This document shows positions 34,301-42,519 of a DNA stretch of 64,000 nt, in pieces. A model generated the notes under the pieces. It had not been told where the DNA came from. It made no database searches and was given only the letters and a program-made list of their open reading frames with translations. The position numbers and the translations under genes were made by a program. Origin of the DNA: Nostoc sp. PCC 7524 (GTDB lineage: Bacteria; Cyanobacteriota; Cyanobacteriia; Cyanobacteriales; Nostocaceae); assembly GCF_000316645.1 (NCBI RefSeq), contig NC_019684.1, positions 1,612,001 through 1,676,000 of the forward strand, given 5' to 3'. How positions within the stretch are numbered: position 1 is the first letter of the stretch; each line of letters begins with the position of its first letter.

Positions 34301-35689
34301 TCTCAAATTCCACCAAAACCACAATCTATAAGTGAGCAATCTACAATCAAGTCTCAGATTCAGCCACAACCAGAGCTATCCAAATCAAAATCCACAACCA
34401 CAGGCCAGTCTTCAGGTGTTAGTGGTAACGGTAACGGTAACGGTAACGGTAATGGCCGATCTGTAAACGGAAAACATCAACATAAAACACCGGAGAACGG
34501 ACAAACAACCAAGCCTTCTCAACCTCAATTTATCACCTCTAAACCCACAATATCAATGCTAACTCAATCTACCCCATCAACAGTTCCTCAACAGCTATCG
34601 GTAGCTTCATCTACTCAAATAGAAAAGCTGTCAAAATCACTATCACCTGCATCAGATCAATCTGTTATCGACAGTTTTGAACGCATGATTATGCGTTTTT
34701 ATGAACATCAAGCGGAAGTATTACGTGTTCAAGAACAATACTTAAAAAATCAAGCGGAAGCTTCCCAAGGCTTTCTACAGATGATGCAACAACAGTATTC
34801 TAGCTTGATTGCAGAAAGTAGTAATCACCATTTACAGGAAAAACTCTTAACTGATTTTCCTGCTCCTGCCTCATTAAAAGGACAAGAAATCACAAATAAA
34901 TCAGATATTGACGCAACCACCATAGCATCTCAACATCTGGTGGTAGCCCCTACCTTGATCACTAATTCTGTGGAGTTATCTGAGTCACTAGCAGAAGAGG
35001 ACTCATATCAAAGTCAGTCAATAGTTTTGAGTGAACCAGTATCTCAGATCGAACTAGCTGTTTCCCAAGCATCATCAGCTATTGATTTAGCTGTTTTAAG
35101 TCAATCCTTATTATCAGTAGTCAGTGACAAGACGGGTTATCCGACTGATATGTTGGAATTAGAGATGGATATGGAAGCTGATTTAGGCATCGATTCCATC
35201 AAACGAGTCGAAATCCTGGGAGCAATGCAGGATTTATTCCCTGAACTACCAGCATTCAATCCTGAAGAACTTTCAGAACTGAGAACTTTAGGTGAAATTG
35301 TCACCTATATGGGTAATAGAAATTCAGTTATCCAAACTACAGGAAAAGAGGTTGTTACCCAACTAGAGCCAGTAGCATCAATAGCACCACAAGCTGATGT
35401 AATTACTCAATCCAATTTAGAAGGTTTGTCCCAATCTCTTCTGGAAGTCGTGAGTGACAAGACAGGTTATCCGACTGATATGTTGGAATTAGAGATGGAT
35501 ATGGAAGCTGATTTAGGTATCGATTCCATCAAACGAGTTGAAATCCTGGGAGCAATGCAGGATTTATTTCCCGAACTACCACCACTCAATCCTGAAGAAC
35601 TTTCAGAACTGAGAACTTTAGGTGAAATTGTCACCTATATGGGTCAAAATTCACTAGCGGTGGAAAAAAAAACTTTAATCCCAGTGTAG
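31373..35689 (+). CDS. PfaA/HglE-type polyketide synthase, N-terminal part: KS-AT-ACP-ACP
   Basis: Starts at ATG 31373 behind AGGGA (a GTG at 31334 is a weaker option). The ketosynthase (about residues 15-450) has its Cys216 (DAACAAS) and both His motifs (EAHGTGT, GHTKATAG). The acyltransferase has Ser688 in GHSFGE. A Gln/Ser/Pro linker with a (GN) microsatellite near 34424 and a helical FERMIMRFYEHQ-type segment follows, as in PfaA. Two nearly identical ACPs carry LGIDSIKRVE with Ser1275 and Ser1385. PfaA proteins normally continue into KR and DH. Here the frame ends at TAG 35687, just after a run of nine A; a -1 shift in that run joins it to the KR-DH-PlsC frame without a stop. Role: chain extension in a PUFA-like iterative synthase. 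Confidence 0.9.
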   Translation: MPDSREKVNDRLQKTPVAIIGMACIFPQAKNLQEYWQNIISKVDCITDVPPSRWNIDEYYDPDPKTPDKTYCKRGGFIPDIDFNPMEFGLPPNILEVTDSSQILSLLVAKQAMTDAGYGEASKAIRDRTGVVLGVGGGQKLIVPLTTRLQYPVWQKVLKSSGLSEEDTQKIIEKIKLAYIKWEENSFPGMLGNVVAGRIANRLDLGGINCVVDAACAASLSALRMALSELTDYRSDMMITGGVDTDNSIFMYMCFSKTPAFSKRQKISPFDGESDGMLIGEGIGMMVLKRLEDAEKDGDRIYAVIKGIGTSSDGKHKSIYAPRSSGQAVALGRAYAEAGFTPSTVGLIEAHGTGTTAGDPAEFAALNEVFRENNPQKQHIALGSVKSQIGHTKATAGAASLIKTALALHHKILPPTINISEPNPQLQIEDSPFYLNTETRPWLRSADQPSRRAGVSSFGFGGTNYHVVLEEYNSEQNYSYRLHHNRHEILLFADHPAQLRDRCQTVLLQLQSSASAQHYAELVDACKSLVIPPNSARVGFVAASVAEACEYLQTAINLLNTQVSAESWEHPQGIYYRKAGIAPQTKIVALFSGQGSQYLEMGKELTLNFPILRQAYAQMDSILSQAGVSPISDVVFPVPVFATPQKEAQVARLQRTENAQPAIGVFSVGLYKILQQAGFKPDFVAGHSFGELTALWCAGVLADEDYFFLVKARGQAMASPQNSDVDTGGMLAVSGDVSKLPELITNSLQIKIANWNSNNQVVLAGTKSEVREVQQVLTRQGYSCIPLNVSAAFHTSLVSYAQKPFAQAIRTVKFNQPKIPVFSNITGNVYPQEPEKIRQTLADHILNPVVFKQEIENIYAAGGYCFVEFGPKQILINLVKNILGNKPHLAIALNPQSRRQTTEIASKDSDRSLREAVVQLRVAGLPLGNLDPYQAELKVDTNTKKSLTVRLNGSNYVSDKTKSVFEQALQSGDQIKSQIPPKPQSISEQSTIKSQIQPQPELSKSKSTTTGQSSGVSGNGNGNGNGNGRSVNGKHQHKTPENGQTTKPSQPQFITSKPTISMLTQSTPSTVPQQLSVASSTQIEKLSKSLSPASDQSVIDSFERMIMRFYEHQAEVLRVQEQYLKNQAEASQGFLQMMQQQYSSLIAESSNHHLQEKLLTDFPAPASLKGQEITNKSDIDATTIASQHLVVAPTLITNSVELSESLAEEDSYQSQSIVLSEPVSQIELAVSQASSAIDLAVLSQSLLSVVSDKTGYPTDMLELEMDMEADLGIDSIKRVEILGAMQDLFPELPAFNPEELSELRTLGEIVTYMGNRNSVIQTTGKEVVTQLEPVASIAPQADVITQSNLEGLSQSLLEVVSDKTGYPTDMLELEMDMEADLGIDSIKRVEILGAMQDLFPELPPLNPEELSELRTLGEIVTYMGQNSLAVEKKTLIPV
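35664..35672 (+). other. A9 homopolymer, probable -1 frameshift or slippage site within a pfaA-like gene
   Basis: In the KS-AT-ACP-ACP frame the run reads GAA AAA AAA ACT and reaches TAG five codons later. Shifting back by one base (AAA AAA AAC TTT) opens a stop-free frame of 37 codons that leads straight into the KR-DH-PlsC coding region at 35782. That linker (WAKLQCLHTPDKLDC, then HICLLTADGSPTS) looks like the natural lead-in to a PfaA/HglE ketoreductase. The downstream frame has only a TTG start and no Shine-Dalgarno sequence. A AAA AAC is a classic bacterial slippery heptamer, and long A runs also provoke transcriptional slippage or indel errors. Confidence 0.7.
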
Positions 35690-35781
35690 AAATTTGTTCA
35701 GAAGTATCTCTGAGTCATACTATTCAAAGAGGGTGGGCAAAACTACAGTGTTTACACACCCCAGATAAATTAGATTGTACC

Positions 35782-38700
35782 TTGAGTGACAACCACATCT
35801 GTTTGCTAACAGCAGATGGGAGTCCAACCAGTATTAAGTTAGCGCAGTCTTTAGTAGCACAAGGGTGGAAAGTGGTTGTCCTCAGCTTCCCAGAGTCAAT
35901 TGTGAGCGATCGCCTGCCAATCCCAACAGGAATTAATCATGTAGTCCTTTCAGATATGAGTGAGGAACATTTACAACAACAGCTAAAAGCGATCGCTCAA
36001 AACTATGGTACTATTCGTGCGTTTATTCATCTGAGTCCACTTCATACAACAGCCAGTACAGCTAAAGCTATTATTAAACAAGTTTTTCTGATCGCTAAAC
36101 ACCTCAAGAAGCCTCTGAACGAAACTGCTATACAAGGACGCAGTTGGTTTATAACTGTATCTCGTCTAGACGGAAAATTGGGAGTAGCAGGAAACCCTGA
36201 TGTAAATCCTATTCAGGGGGGTTTATTTGGGTTAACAAAAACTCTCAATCTGGAATGGGAAAAGGTATATTGTCGAGCCTTGGATATTAGTCCTGATTTG
36301 AGTCCAGAGACTACTGTCCAGTCAATCATTGCTGAATTGTATGACCCCAATCAGTTAATAGTGGAAGTTGGATATAATTCTCAAAGACGCATTACTATTG
36401 TGAATGAGCAATATGACATTGCTCAGGCATCAAAAAATCAACAAATTAATGTTAATCAAGATGCTGTATTTCTTGTCAGTGGTGGGGGACGAGGAATTAC
36501 AGCCCAATGTGTGATCAAATTAGCGCAAGTTTTTGGATGTAAGTTTATTTTGCTTGGTCGTTCAGCTATTAATCCTGAACCTGATTATGCAAAAGGTTGT
36601 AGTGATGAAATTGAATTGAAAAAGCGGATTATCCAAGATATTTCTGCTCCAGGAGAAAAACCTACACCTGCCAAAGTCAATAAAATACTCAAAAGCATTA
36701 TTCAAAGCCGCGAAATTCGAGAAACGCTCTCTAAAGTTAAGCAGTTTGGTGGCAGTGCTGAATATATTAGTGTTGATGTAACTGCAAGCAGTTTAGTTAA
36801 AGAAAAGGTCGCGGAAGTTGCCGCTAAATTTGGCAGAATTACTGGCATTATTCATGGCGCAGGTAACTTAGCAGATAAATTAATTGAGCATAAAACAGCC
36901 CAGGATTTTGAAGCAGTTTATGTACCTAAAATCCTCGGATTAGAAACCCTGCTTAGTTGTGTTGATCTCAATCAACTGCATCATTTAGTGTTGTTTTCCT
37001 CGGCGGCAGGATTTTATGGGAATATTGGTCAATCTGATTATGCGATCGCCAATGAAATTCTCAACAAATTTGCTCATCAATTCAAACATCAACACCCCAA
37101 ATGCCACGTTATTTCCTTCAACTGGGGCCCCTGGGATGGGGGTATGGTGACACCAGAAGTAAAACAAATTTTTGCCCAACGCAATATTGAAGTAATTCCT
37201 ATTGAAGTTGGAACTCAAATGCTGGTGGAAGAATTAGCATTTGGTGAGCAAGATAAAGTGCAAGTGCTAGTTGGTGGTTCTCTTGCTACCCTATCTAGCT
37301 CTTTAGTAGCAGAAATGCAAACTCACCGTATCCGGCGCAAATTAACTCTAGAAGCTAATCCCTTTTTACAAGATCATGTAATCGGAAATCATGCTGTATT
37401 ACCATTCACTTATGCTGTAACTTGGATGGTTAACACTTGTGAGCAACTATATCCAGGTTATAAATTTTTCAGTAGCAGTAACTGTAAAGTTTTAAAAGGG
37501 ATTATTTTCGATGAAAGTTTGGCTGATGAATATATTGTAGACGTGAAAGAGGTTAACAAATCACCAGATAAAGAAATTGAATTAGCTGTGACTATATGGA
37601 GTAACACAACAACAGGAAAACCACGATATCATTACAGCACACAAGTTCAACTCTTGCGTCAAATTCCTCATCCTCATATATATAAAGAATTTGACAGAAA
37701 TGAAGATAAAAATTGTGTAGGTTTGTCACCCTATAAAGATGGCACATTATTTCACGGATCTAGCTTCCAGGGCGTTAAACGAGTTTTAAATATAAGCTCA
37801 ACAAAACTGACAATGGAATGTATGAGTTCAATCACAGATGTTGAACAATATGGTCAGTTCCCAGTGCAGAGTTGTAACCCTTGTACAGCAGATATACAAT
37901 ATCAAGGTATGTTGATTTGGGTTCGCCATGTCTATCAAGCAGCCTGTCTACCTTTAAGATGTGATAAAGGTGAACATTTTCAAGATATTCCATTAGGCAA
38001 AACATTCTATGTTTCAATAGAGGTTTTATCTAGTAGTAACACTAATTTAAAAGCTAATATAATAGCCCACGATATTAACGGACAAGTTTATTCCCAGGTT
38101 TTCGGTGCTGAAGTCACTATCAACAAACAGCTAAATTCCCTATTCATTTCGGCTGAAGATAGAGAAACAAACAAATTATCCTCATTTTGGCGCAAATTCT
38201 TAGGAGCCAAGCATCCAGTTTTCTATGCACTATTTACAGCTTTATATCGGCGTTTTGTCGGACGCGTAGTGCTGGAAGATAGAGGAGATTTTGAATCACT
38301 CAAAGGAAAACCAAGACTTTACTTAGCTAATCATCAAGTAGGAATAGAATCTCTACTATTTGTATTTTGTGTTGCTGCGCTTACAGATTGTCCAATTAAT
38401 GCAGTAGTTAAAGCAGAGCATCGGCATAGTTGGATTAGCAAAATGTTTGAGCAGCTTTATTCCTATCCACAATTTAAAAACCCAGAACTTAATTTTTACT
38501 TCGACAGAGAAAATCAGTTGTCCATGATTCAACTTCTTGCTTCTATAAAAAAAGTCATAACTGAGCAAGGCCATTCTTTGCTAGTTCATGTACAGGGAAC
38601 TCGCTCCTTAAGTTGTCGCCAACCTGTTACAAATCTAAGTGCTATTTTTATTGATTTAGCATTGGAATTGAATCTCCCTATTGTACCTGTAAAATTTGTG

Positions 38701-39120
38701 GGAGGATTACCCATTGATCCATTAAAAACACGCTTAGAATTTCCCATTGGCTATACCTATCAAGACTATTATTTAGGTAAAGCAATTTATCCTGAAACAC
38801 TTAAGTCTTTACATAATGCAGAGCGTAAAGCTTTAATTTTAGAGTGTTTAAATCAACTGGGTGGAACCCTAGCAAATTCCTATCCTAATACACCTAATAT
38901 TGATTTTGAACGAGAAGTAAAACTGTGGATGAAGCAAACTGGAGTTTCAGAAATTCGTGCAGTGCTGTACAAAGTGCTGGAAAAAATTCCCAATCCAACT
39001 GATGAAATTTGCACATTGTTGACAGGTATCCGCACAGGTAGTTTTCAGGTTTCTGATTCTGCTGAAGGACTGTGGTTAAAAGGATTTGGACAATGGTTGA
39101 ATGGTAATCAAGATAATTAA
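35782..39120 (+). CDS. PfaA/HglE-type synthase, C-terminal part: KR-DH-PlsC acyltransferase
   Basis: 1,112 residues from an unsupported TTG; the frame is open upstream to the A9 run at 35664, so this is probably the C-terminal part of the preceding protein. The ketoreductase has the NADPH motif VSGGGRGIT near residue 230 and the Ser/Tyr/Asn set LFSSAAG...GQSDYAIAN near 403. The dehydratase has DHVIGNHAVLP near 531, with Asn where PfaA-type DHs usually have the conserved Gly, and the second acid in NPCTADIQYQ. The end is a PlsC/AGPAT-like acyltransferase: NHQVGIE near 849 (HxxxxE in place of HxxxxD) and VQGTRS near 938 (usually EGTRS). Myxobacterial PUFA synthases also carry an AGPAT domain, on Pfa3. 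It may transfer the finished acyl chain to a glycerol-phosphate-like acceptor. Confidence 0.85.
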   Translation: MSDNHICLLTADGSPTSIKLAQSLVAQGWKVVVLSFPESIVSDRLPIPTGINHVVLSDMSEEHLQQQLKAIAQNYGTIRAFIHLSPLHTTASTAKAIIKQVFLIAKHLKKPLNETAIQGRSWFITVSRLDGKLGVAGNPDVNPIQGGLFGLTKTLNLEWEKVYCRALDISPDLSPETTVQSIIAELYDPNQLIVEVGYNSQRRITIVNEQYDIAQASKNQQINVNQDAVFLVSGGGRGITAQCVIKLAQVFGCKFILLGRSAINPEPDYAKGCSDEIELKKRIIQDISAPGEKPTPAKVNKILKSIIQSREIRETLSKVKQFGGSAEYISVDVTASSLVKEKVAEVAAKFGRITGIIHGAGNLADKLIEHKTAQDFEAVYVPKILGLETLLSCVDLNQLHHLVLFSSAAGFYGNIGQSDYAIANEILNKFAHQFKHQHPKCHVISFNWGPWDGGMVTPEVKQIFAQRNIEVIPIEVGTQMLVEELAFGEQDKVQVLVGGSLATLSSSLVAEMQTHRIRRKLTLEANPFLQDHVIGNHAVLPFTYAVTWMVNTCEQLYPGYKFFSSSNCKVLKGIIFDESLADEYIVDVKEVNKSPDKEIELAVTIWSNTTTGKPRYHYSTQVQLLRQIPHPHIYKEFDRNEDKNCVGLSPYKDGTLFHGSSFQGVKRVLNISSTKLTMECMSSITDVEQYGQFPVQSCNPCTADIQYQGMLIWVRHVYQAACLPLRCDKGEHFQDIPLGKTFYVSIEVLSSSNTNLKANIIAHDINGQVYSQVFGAEVTINKQLNSLFISAEDRETNKLSSFWRKFLGAKHPVFYALFTALYRRFVGRVVLEDRGDFESLKGKPRLYLANHQVGIESLLFVFCVAALTDCPINAVVKAEHRHSWISKMFEQLYSYPQFKNPELNFYFDRENQLSMIQLLASIKKVITEQGHSLLVHVQGTRSLSCRQPVTNLSAIFIDLALELNLPIVPVKFVGGLPIDPLKTRLEFPIGYTYQDYYLGKAIYPETLKSLHNAERKALILECLNQLGGTLANSYPNTPNIDFEREVKLWMKQTGVSEIRAVLYKVLEKIPNPTDEICTLLTGIRTGSFQVSDSAEGLWLKGFGQWLNGNQDN

Positions 39121-39260
39121 ATTTTTCTGCTTCTACCTTTAGATTAATTAAACTCTAATTATAGTGAAGCTTTACAAATAAAAAGTTATCAAGAATTAGG
39201 ACGTTTTTTATTTAGAGAGTGGTAGAAGCAAAATTTAAACAGGACTTATAACCTATCTTG

Positions 39261-39325
39261 TAGGGTGCGTCAAATGCCAAACATCTGTTGATAATCACGA
39301 AAAACTCAAATCTGACGCACCCTAA
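39261..39325. repeat. Foldback repeat with perfect 12-bp arms
   Basis: TAGGGTGCGTCA (39261-39272) pairs exactly with TGACGCACCCTA (39313-39324) around a ~40-bp centre. This GGTGCGTCA-type repeat is widespread between cyanobacterial genes. It sits in the 264-bp gap before the FAD isomerase-like gene and could serve as a transcript-stabilising hairpin, but no T run follows it. Confidence 0.6.
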
Positions 39326-39384
39326 GAATATGGCTGTTGCGTAAGTTCAATTAAAGTAATTGGCATATGATATTAGAGGTCAAA

Positions 39385-40647
39385 ATGGTTCAAACTAAAT
39401 TAGATAAAAATACAAAGTTTGGCATTATTGGAGCAGGTGTTGCTGGCTTAACTGCGGCTCGTGCATTAAGAGACAAGGGTTATCAAAATATTACTTTATT
39501 AGAAAGAGAAGCTACGGCTGGAGGTAAATGTCGTACTGTATTTTATCAAAATCGTCCTTTTGAATTAGGAGCTGTTGTCATAGCTCCTAATCATTATATT
39601 ACGCTTGATATTATGAAGGAAGTAGGATTAAAAACAGAGTTAATTACAGGAGATGGGAATTTTTATAAGCCTGATGGTAGAAAAATTAAATTAATAGATA
39701 AAAAAGAACAAGCAAACCTTTTATGGCAAATTTTTATTAAACTGCCATATTTTGCATACAAAAATAAAAAAATTTATTCCCCAGGTTTTTTGGATATTAA
39801 TAGCGAGTTATATCAAAATTTTCACGATTACTGTTCTAATAATGGGTTAGAAATGTTTGAAATATTATCAAATATTATTTGTACTCCATATGGATATGGA
39901 TATCCTCATACAGTTCCAGCAGCTTATTATTTTAAATACCTATCTTTAAAAGTTTTTTACACAGCTTTTATGAAGAGGTTACTATATTTTTCTGATGGTG
40001 CAGCGACTGTTTGGCAGAAGTTAGCTGAAAAATTTGATATTCGCTTTGAGCAAAATATTATTGCAATCAAAAGGTGTTCTCAAATTCAAGTTCATACCGC
40101 AGTAGATACTTTTGAATTTGATAAACTAATTTTAGCTTGTCCGTTAGATAATACATTATCTTTTCTTAATGCTAGTCTGGAAGAGGAAAAATTATTTAAA
40201 AAAATTAGATACAACTACTATTACGTTTTTCTTTTATTTGTTAATAATTTACCAGATGGAGATAATCTGCCTAATAGAGGTTACATTCCTGTAAACTTTA
40301 CAGAATCGAATGAAGGTCATTTGATGTTTTGGCATCGTCGATACAAAGATATCAATCTCTATACATTCTACATACTTGGAGATGAAGAACAAGATGAAAA
40401 AGAATTAGAAAGAGTGCTTATAGAAGATTTGGAGAAAATGGGGGCTAAAGTTGAAAATAAATATACTTCTACAAAATGGAAATTTTTTCCTCATGTTAGT
40501 TGTGAAGATATACAAAACGATTATTATCAGCAACTAGAAAGTATTCAGGGAGAAAATAATACTTATTTTACTGGAGAATTACTTAATTTTTCTATCGTAG
40601 AGTCAGTAGCACAGTATTCATATAATCTCGTTGAACGTTTTTTCTGA
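39385..40647 (+). CDS. FAD-dependent enzyme resembling polyenoic fatty acid isomerase (PAI family)
   Basis: 420 residues, from ATG 39385 behind AGAGG; ATG 39367 in the same frame is possible. The N-terminus has the FAD dinucleotide fold (GIIGAGVAGLTAARAL, then LEREATAGGKC). From memory, the C-terminus matches the Propionibacterium acnes linoleate isomerase well: FPHVSCED, the GENNTYFTGE segment and SYNLVERFF correspond to FPHVSSED, GRRNTFYAGE and SKDLVTRFF. TPYGYGYPHTVPAAYYFKYL also has a counterpart. PAI converts methylene-interrupted double bonds of free fatty acids into conjugated ones. In a PUFA-type synthase cluster this suggests double-bond migration in the product. The wider flavin amine oxidase superfamily is certain; isomerase activity is inferred. 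Confidence 0.8.
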   Translation: MVQTKLDKNTKFGIIGAGVAGLTAARALRDKGYQNITLLEREATAGGKCRTVFYQNRPFELGAVVIAPNHYITLDIMKEVGLKTELITGDGNFYKPDGRKIKLIDKKEQANLLWQIFIKLPYFAYKNKKIYSPGFLDINSELYQNFHDYCSNNGLEMFEILSNIICTPYGYGYPHTVPAAYYFKYLSLKVFYTAFMKRLLYFSDGAATVWQKLAEKFDIRFEQNIIAIKRCSQIQVHTAVDTFEFDKLILACPLDNTLSFLNASLEEEKLFKKIRYNYYYVFLLFVNNLPDGDNLPNRGYIPVNFTESNEGHLMFWHRRYKDINLYTFYILGDEEQDEKELERVLIEDLEKMGAKVENKYTSTKWKFFPHVSCEDIQNDYYQQLESIQGENNTYFTGELLNFSIVESVAQYSYNLVERFF

Positions 40648-40670
40648 AAACGTAAAAACAGCAATGCTAT

Positions 40671-40763
40671 GTAGGTGGTGATATAGCTGAAATAGTAGCA
40701 GCCACCTTACTAGCTGAACAAGGGTTAAACGTAGAGATTGATGAATTAGCTTAATCAATTAGG
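40671..40763 (+). pseudogene. Decayed duplicate of the start of the downstream FAD oxidoreductase gene
   Basis: This 93-bp stretch is a near copy of 40798-40890, the beginning of the following gene, offset by 127 bp. Translated in the corresponding frame it reads VGGDIAEIVAATLLAEQG and soon meets a stop (TAA at 40752). The glycine motif needed for FAD binding is destroyed (GGDIAE against GGGIAG) and there is no start codon. It is a remnant of a tandem duplication. Its 3' end carries AGGA at 40761-40764, which now serves as the ribosome binding site of the intact gene. Confidence 0.85.
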
Positions 40764-40773
40764 ATTAATTTAT

Positions 40774-42468
40774 ATGAACGCAAAAAAAGTTGTAATTGTA
40801 GGTGGTGGTATAGCTGGAATGGTAGCAGCAACTCTACTAGCTGAACAAGGGTTCAAAGTAGAGCTTTATGAATTAGCTAATGAATTAGGAGGGAAAGCTA
40901 AAAGCCTCCGGACTAAAGATGGCAATCCAATTGAACATAGTCATCGAGTATACAGTAAAGATTATAAAACTTTGCTGCCAATATTAGCAAAAATACCAGA
41001 TGGAAATCACTATGTAATTGATAATCTAATTACTCCTAAAAAAGCCATAATCTCAAATACGAAGGGAGAAATTTTTATAAATTTAAAATTTCGTCAACGA
41101 AAACAATTAAATTCATTAGAACAATTTTTATTTTGTATTTTTCAGCCTATTGTTAATGGTATTAAAATATTATTAATAATGTTTCTGTTTCCTTATAAAA
41201 TGAAAAGAATTGGTATACCCATAAGAGAAAGCATATGGTGTCTATTAAAACATATTCAATTTTTAATGATGTGTGAAGAGCGTCAACAAAAATTATTTTC
41301 TGGTCAAAGCTATGGTGAATTTCTTTGTATAGAAAATAAGAGCGATAATTTTAAACAATTTATATCGACTTATATATCAGTGTTAGTTGCAGCCAGGCTT
41401 GAAACTGAGGCTATAGGCTGTGCGAGATTATTCAGTAATAGTATGTTGACAATGAGAGGAGTAATTAAAGGATTAGAACATCTAGGTGGAATCATGATTA
41501 TGAATGGTCCTACCAGTGAACGACTATTTAATCCTTGGCAAAAATATTTAATCCACTTAGGGGTTAACATTCATTTAGGAGTAAGTCTTAATAGTATTGA
41601 AACAGAAAAAAATCTCATCAAATCATTTACATTTTCAGATGGAACTAAAGCAACATCTGATCATTATATTTGTGCCGTTCCTCTAGTAGTTCTTACAGAT
41701 TTGGTCAATAAATGTAGTTTGGCAAATATTGATCTATCTTTGATAAATGTTAATGAGCCTAAAATGGAATGGTCTAATAGCGCCCAATTTTTCCTATCAG
41801 CATTACCTAATAATAATGCCACTTCTTTTGAGCCTGGTGTCTTAAATTTACACATAAATAGTCCTTGGGATATTGTGAGTATAGTTCAAGGAAAAGGAAT
41901 TTGGAACAATGTAGAAATGCCTCCAGATATGCCCTATGTACTGTCAGCAACTTTTTCTAATGTTCACTCTCACGGAGTAGTTTTCAATAAACCATTAATA
42001 GCCTGTTCAGAGACTGAAATTTTTGAAGAGTTGCTGACTCAAATGGGTTTTGTAGACCGGGATTTAGTGATGAGTTGGCATTTAGACTATGAATTGATCA
42101 TTATGGAAGACAGCGAATATCAGCAAAAAAAAGATAATTTGAGAAGTCATTTAGCTAGTGATGTCTATGATGGCAAAAGAATGCTGACTTATGCACCACT
42201 GGGGTTAATGCGACCCAATCAAAAACCGCTAAAAACAGTTTCAAAAATTTCTAATTTATATCTGGCGGGGGAGCATATTGATACTCAATATAGAATCCCA
42301 ACTATGGAAAAGGCAGCAGAATCTGGTCGAAGAGCTGCTATGGAGGTTGCTAATCAGGTAAACCCAAGCATAGCAGAAGCTATTAAACTACAAGATAGGG
42401 ACTTTATTAAGCCATTTTCATTTGTGCAAAATTTAGATAATTTAGTGTATCAATGGCAATTTCGATAA
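40774..42468 (+). CDS. FAD-dependent oxidoreductase of the phytoene desaturase/amine oxidase type
   Basis: 564 residues from ATG 40774 with AGGA nine bases upstream. The FAD fold VVIVGGGIAGMVAATLLAEQG starts at residue 6, and the second FAD motif lies at YLAGEHIDTQYRIPTMEKAAESGRRAA near the C-terminus, as in carotenoid desaturases and hydroxysqualene dehydroxylases. A hydrophobic segment (FCIFQPIVNGIKILLIMFLFP) suggests membrane association. Family members remove hydrogens from, or isomerise, long polyene chains, so a polyene acyl chain made by the neighbouring Pfa-type synthase is a reasonable substrate. The gene lies 51 bp before the PfaC-type gene. The exact reaction is unknown. Confidence 0.8.
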   Translation: MNAKKVVIVGGGIAGMVAATLLAEQGFKVELYELANELGGKAKSLRTKDGNPIEHSHRVYSKDYKTLLPILAKIPDGNHYVIDNLITPKKAIISNTKGEIFINLKFRQRKQLNSLEQFLFCIFQPIVNGIKILLIMFLFPYKMKRIGIPIRESIWCLLKHIQFLMMCEERQQKLFSGQSYGEFLCIENKSDNFKQFISTYISVLVAARLETEAIGCARLFSNSMLTMRGVIKGLEHLGGIMIMNGPTSERLFNPWQKYLIHLGVNIHLGVSLNSIETEKNLIKSFTFSDGTKATSDHYICAVPLVVLTDLVNKCSLANIDLSLINVNEPKMEWSNSAQFFLSALPNNNATSFEPGVLNLHINSPWDIVSIVQGKGIWNNVEMPPDMPYVLSATFSNVHSHGVVFNKPLIACSETEIFEELLTQMGFVDRDLVMSWHLDYELIIMEDSEYQQKKDNLRSHLASDVYDGKRMLTYAPLGLMRPNQKPLKTVSKISNLYLAGEHIDTQYRIPTMEKAAESGRRAAMEVANQVNPSIAEAIKLQDRDFIKPFSFVQNLDNLVYQWQFR

Positions 42469-42519
42469 ATCTCTTATGTCACCTAAAAAAGATTAAATAA
42501 AATTTCACAAAATTATATT

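Noticed and set aside
39261..39325. Intrinsic terminator after the KR-DH-PlsC gene
   Set aside because: The arms are strong but the loop is long and no T run follows; the sequence matches a dispersed cyanobacterial repeat instead.
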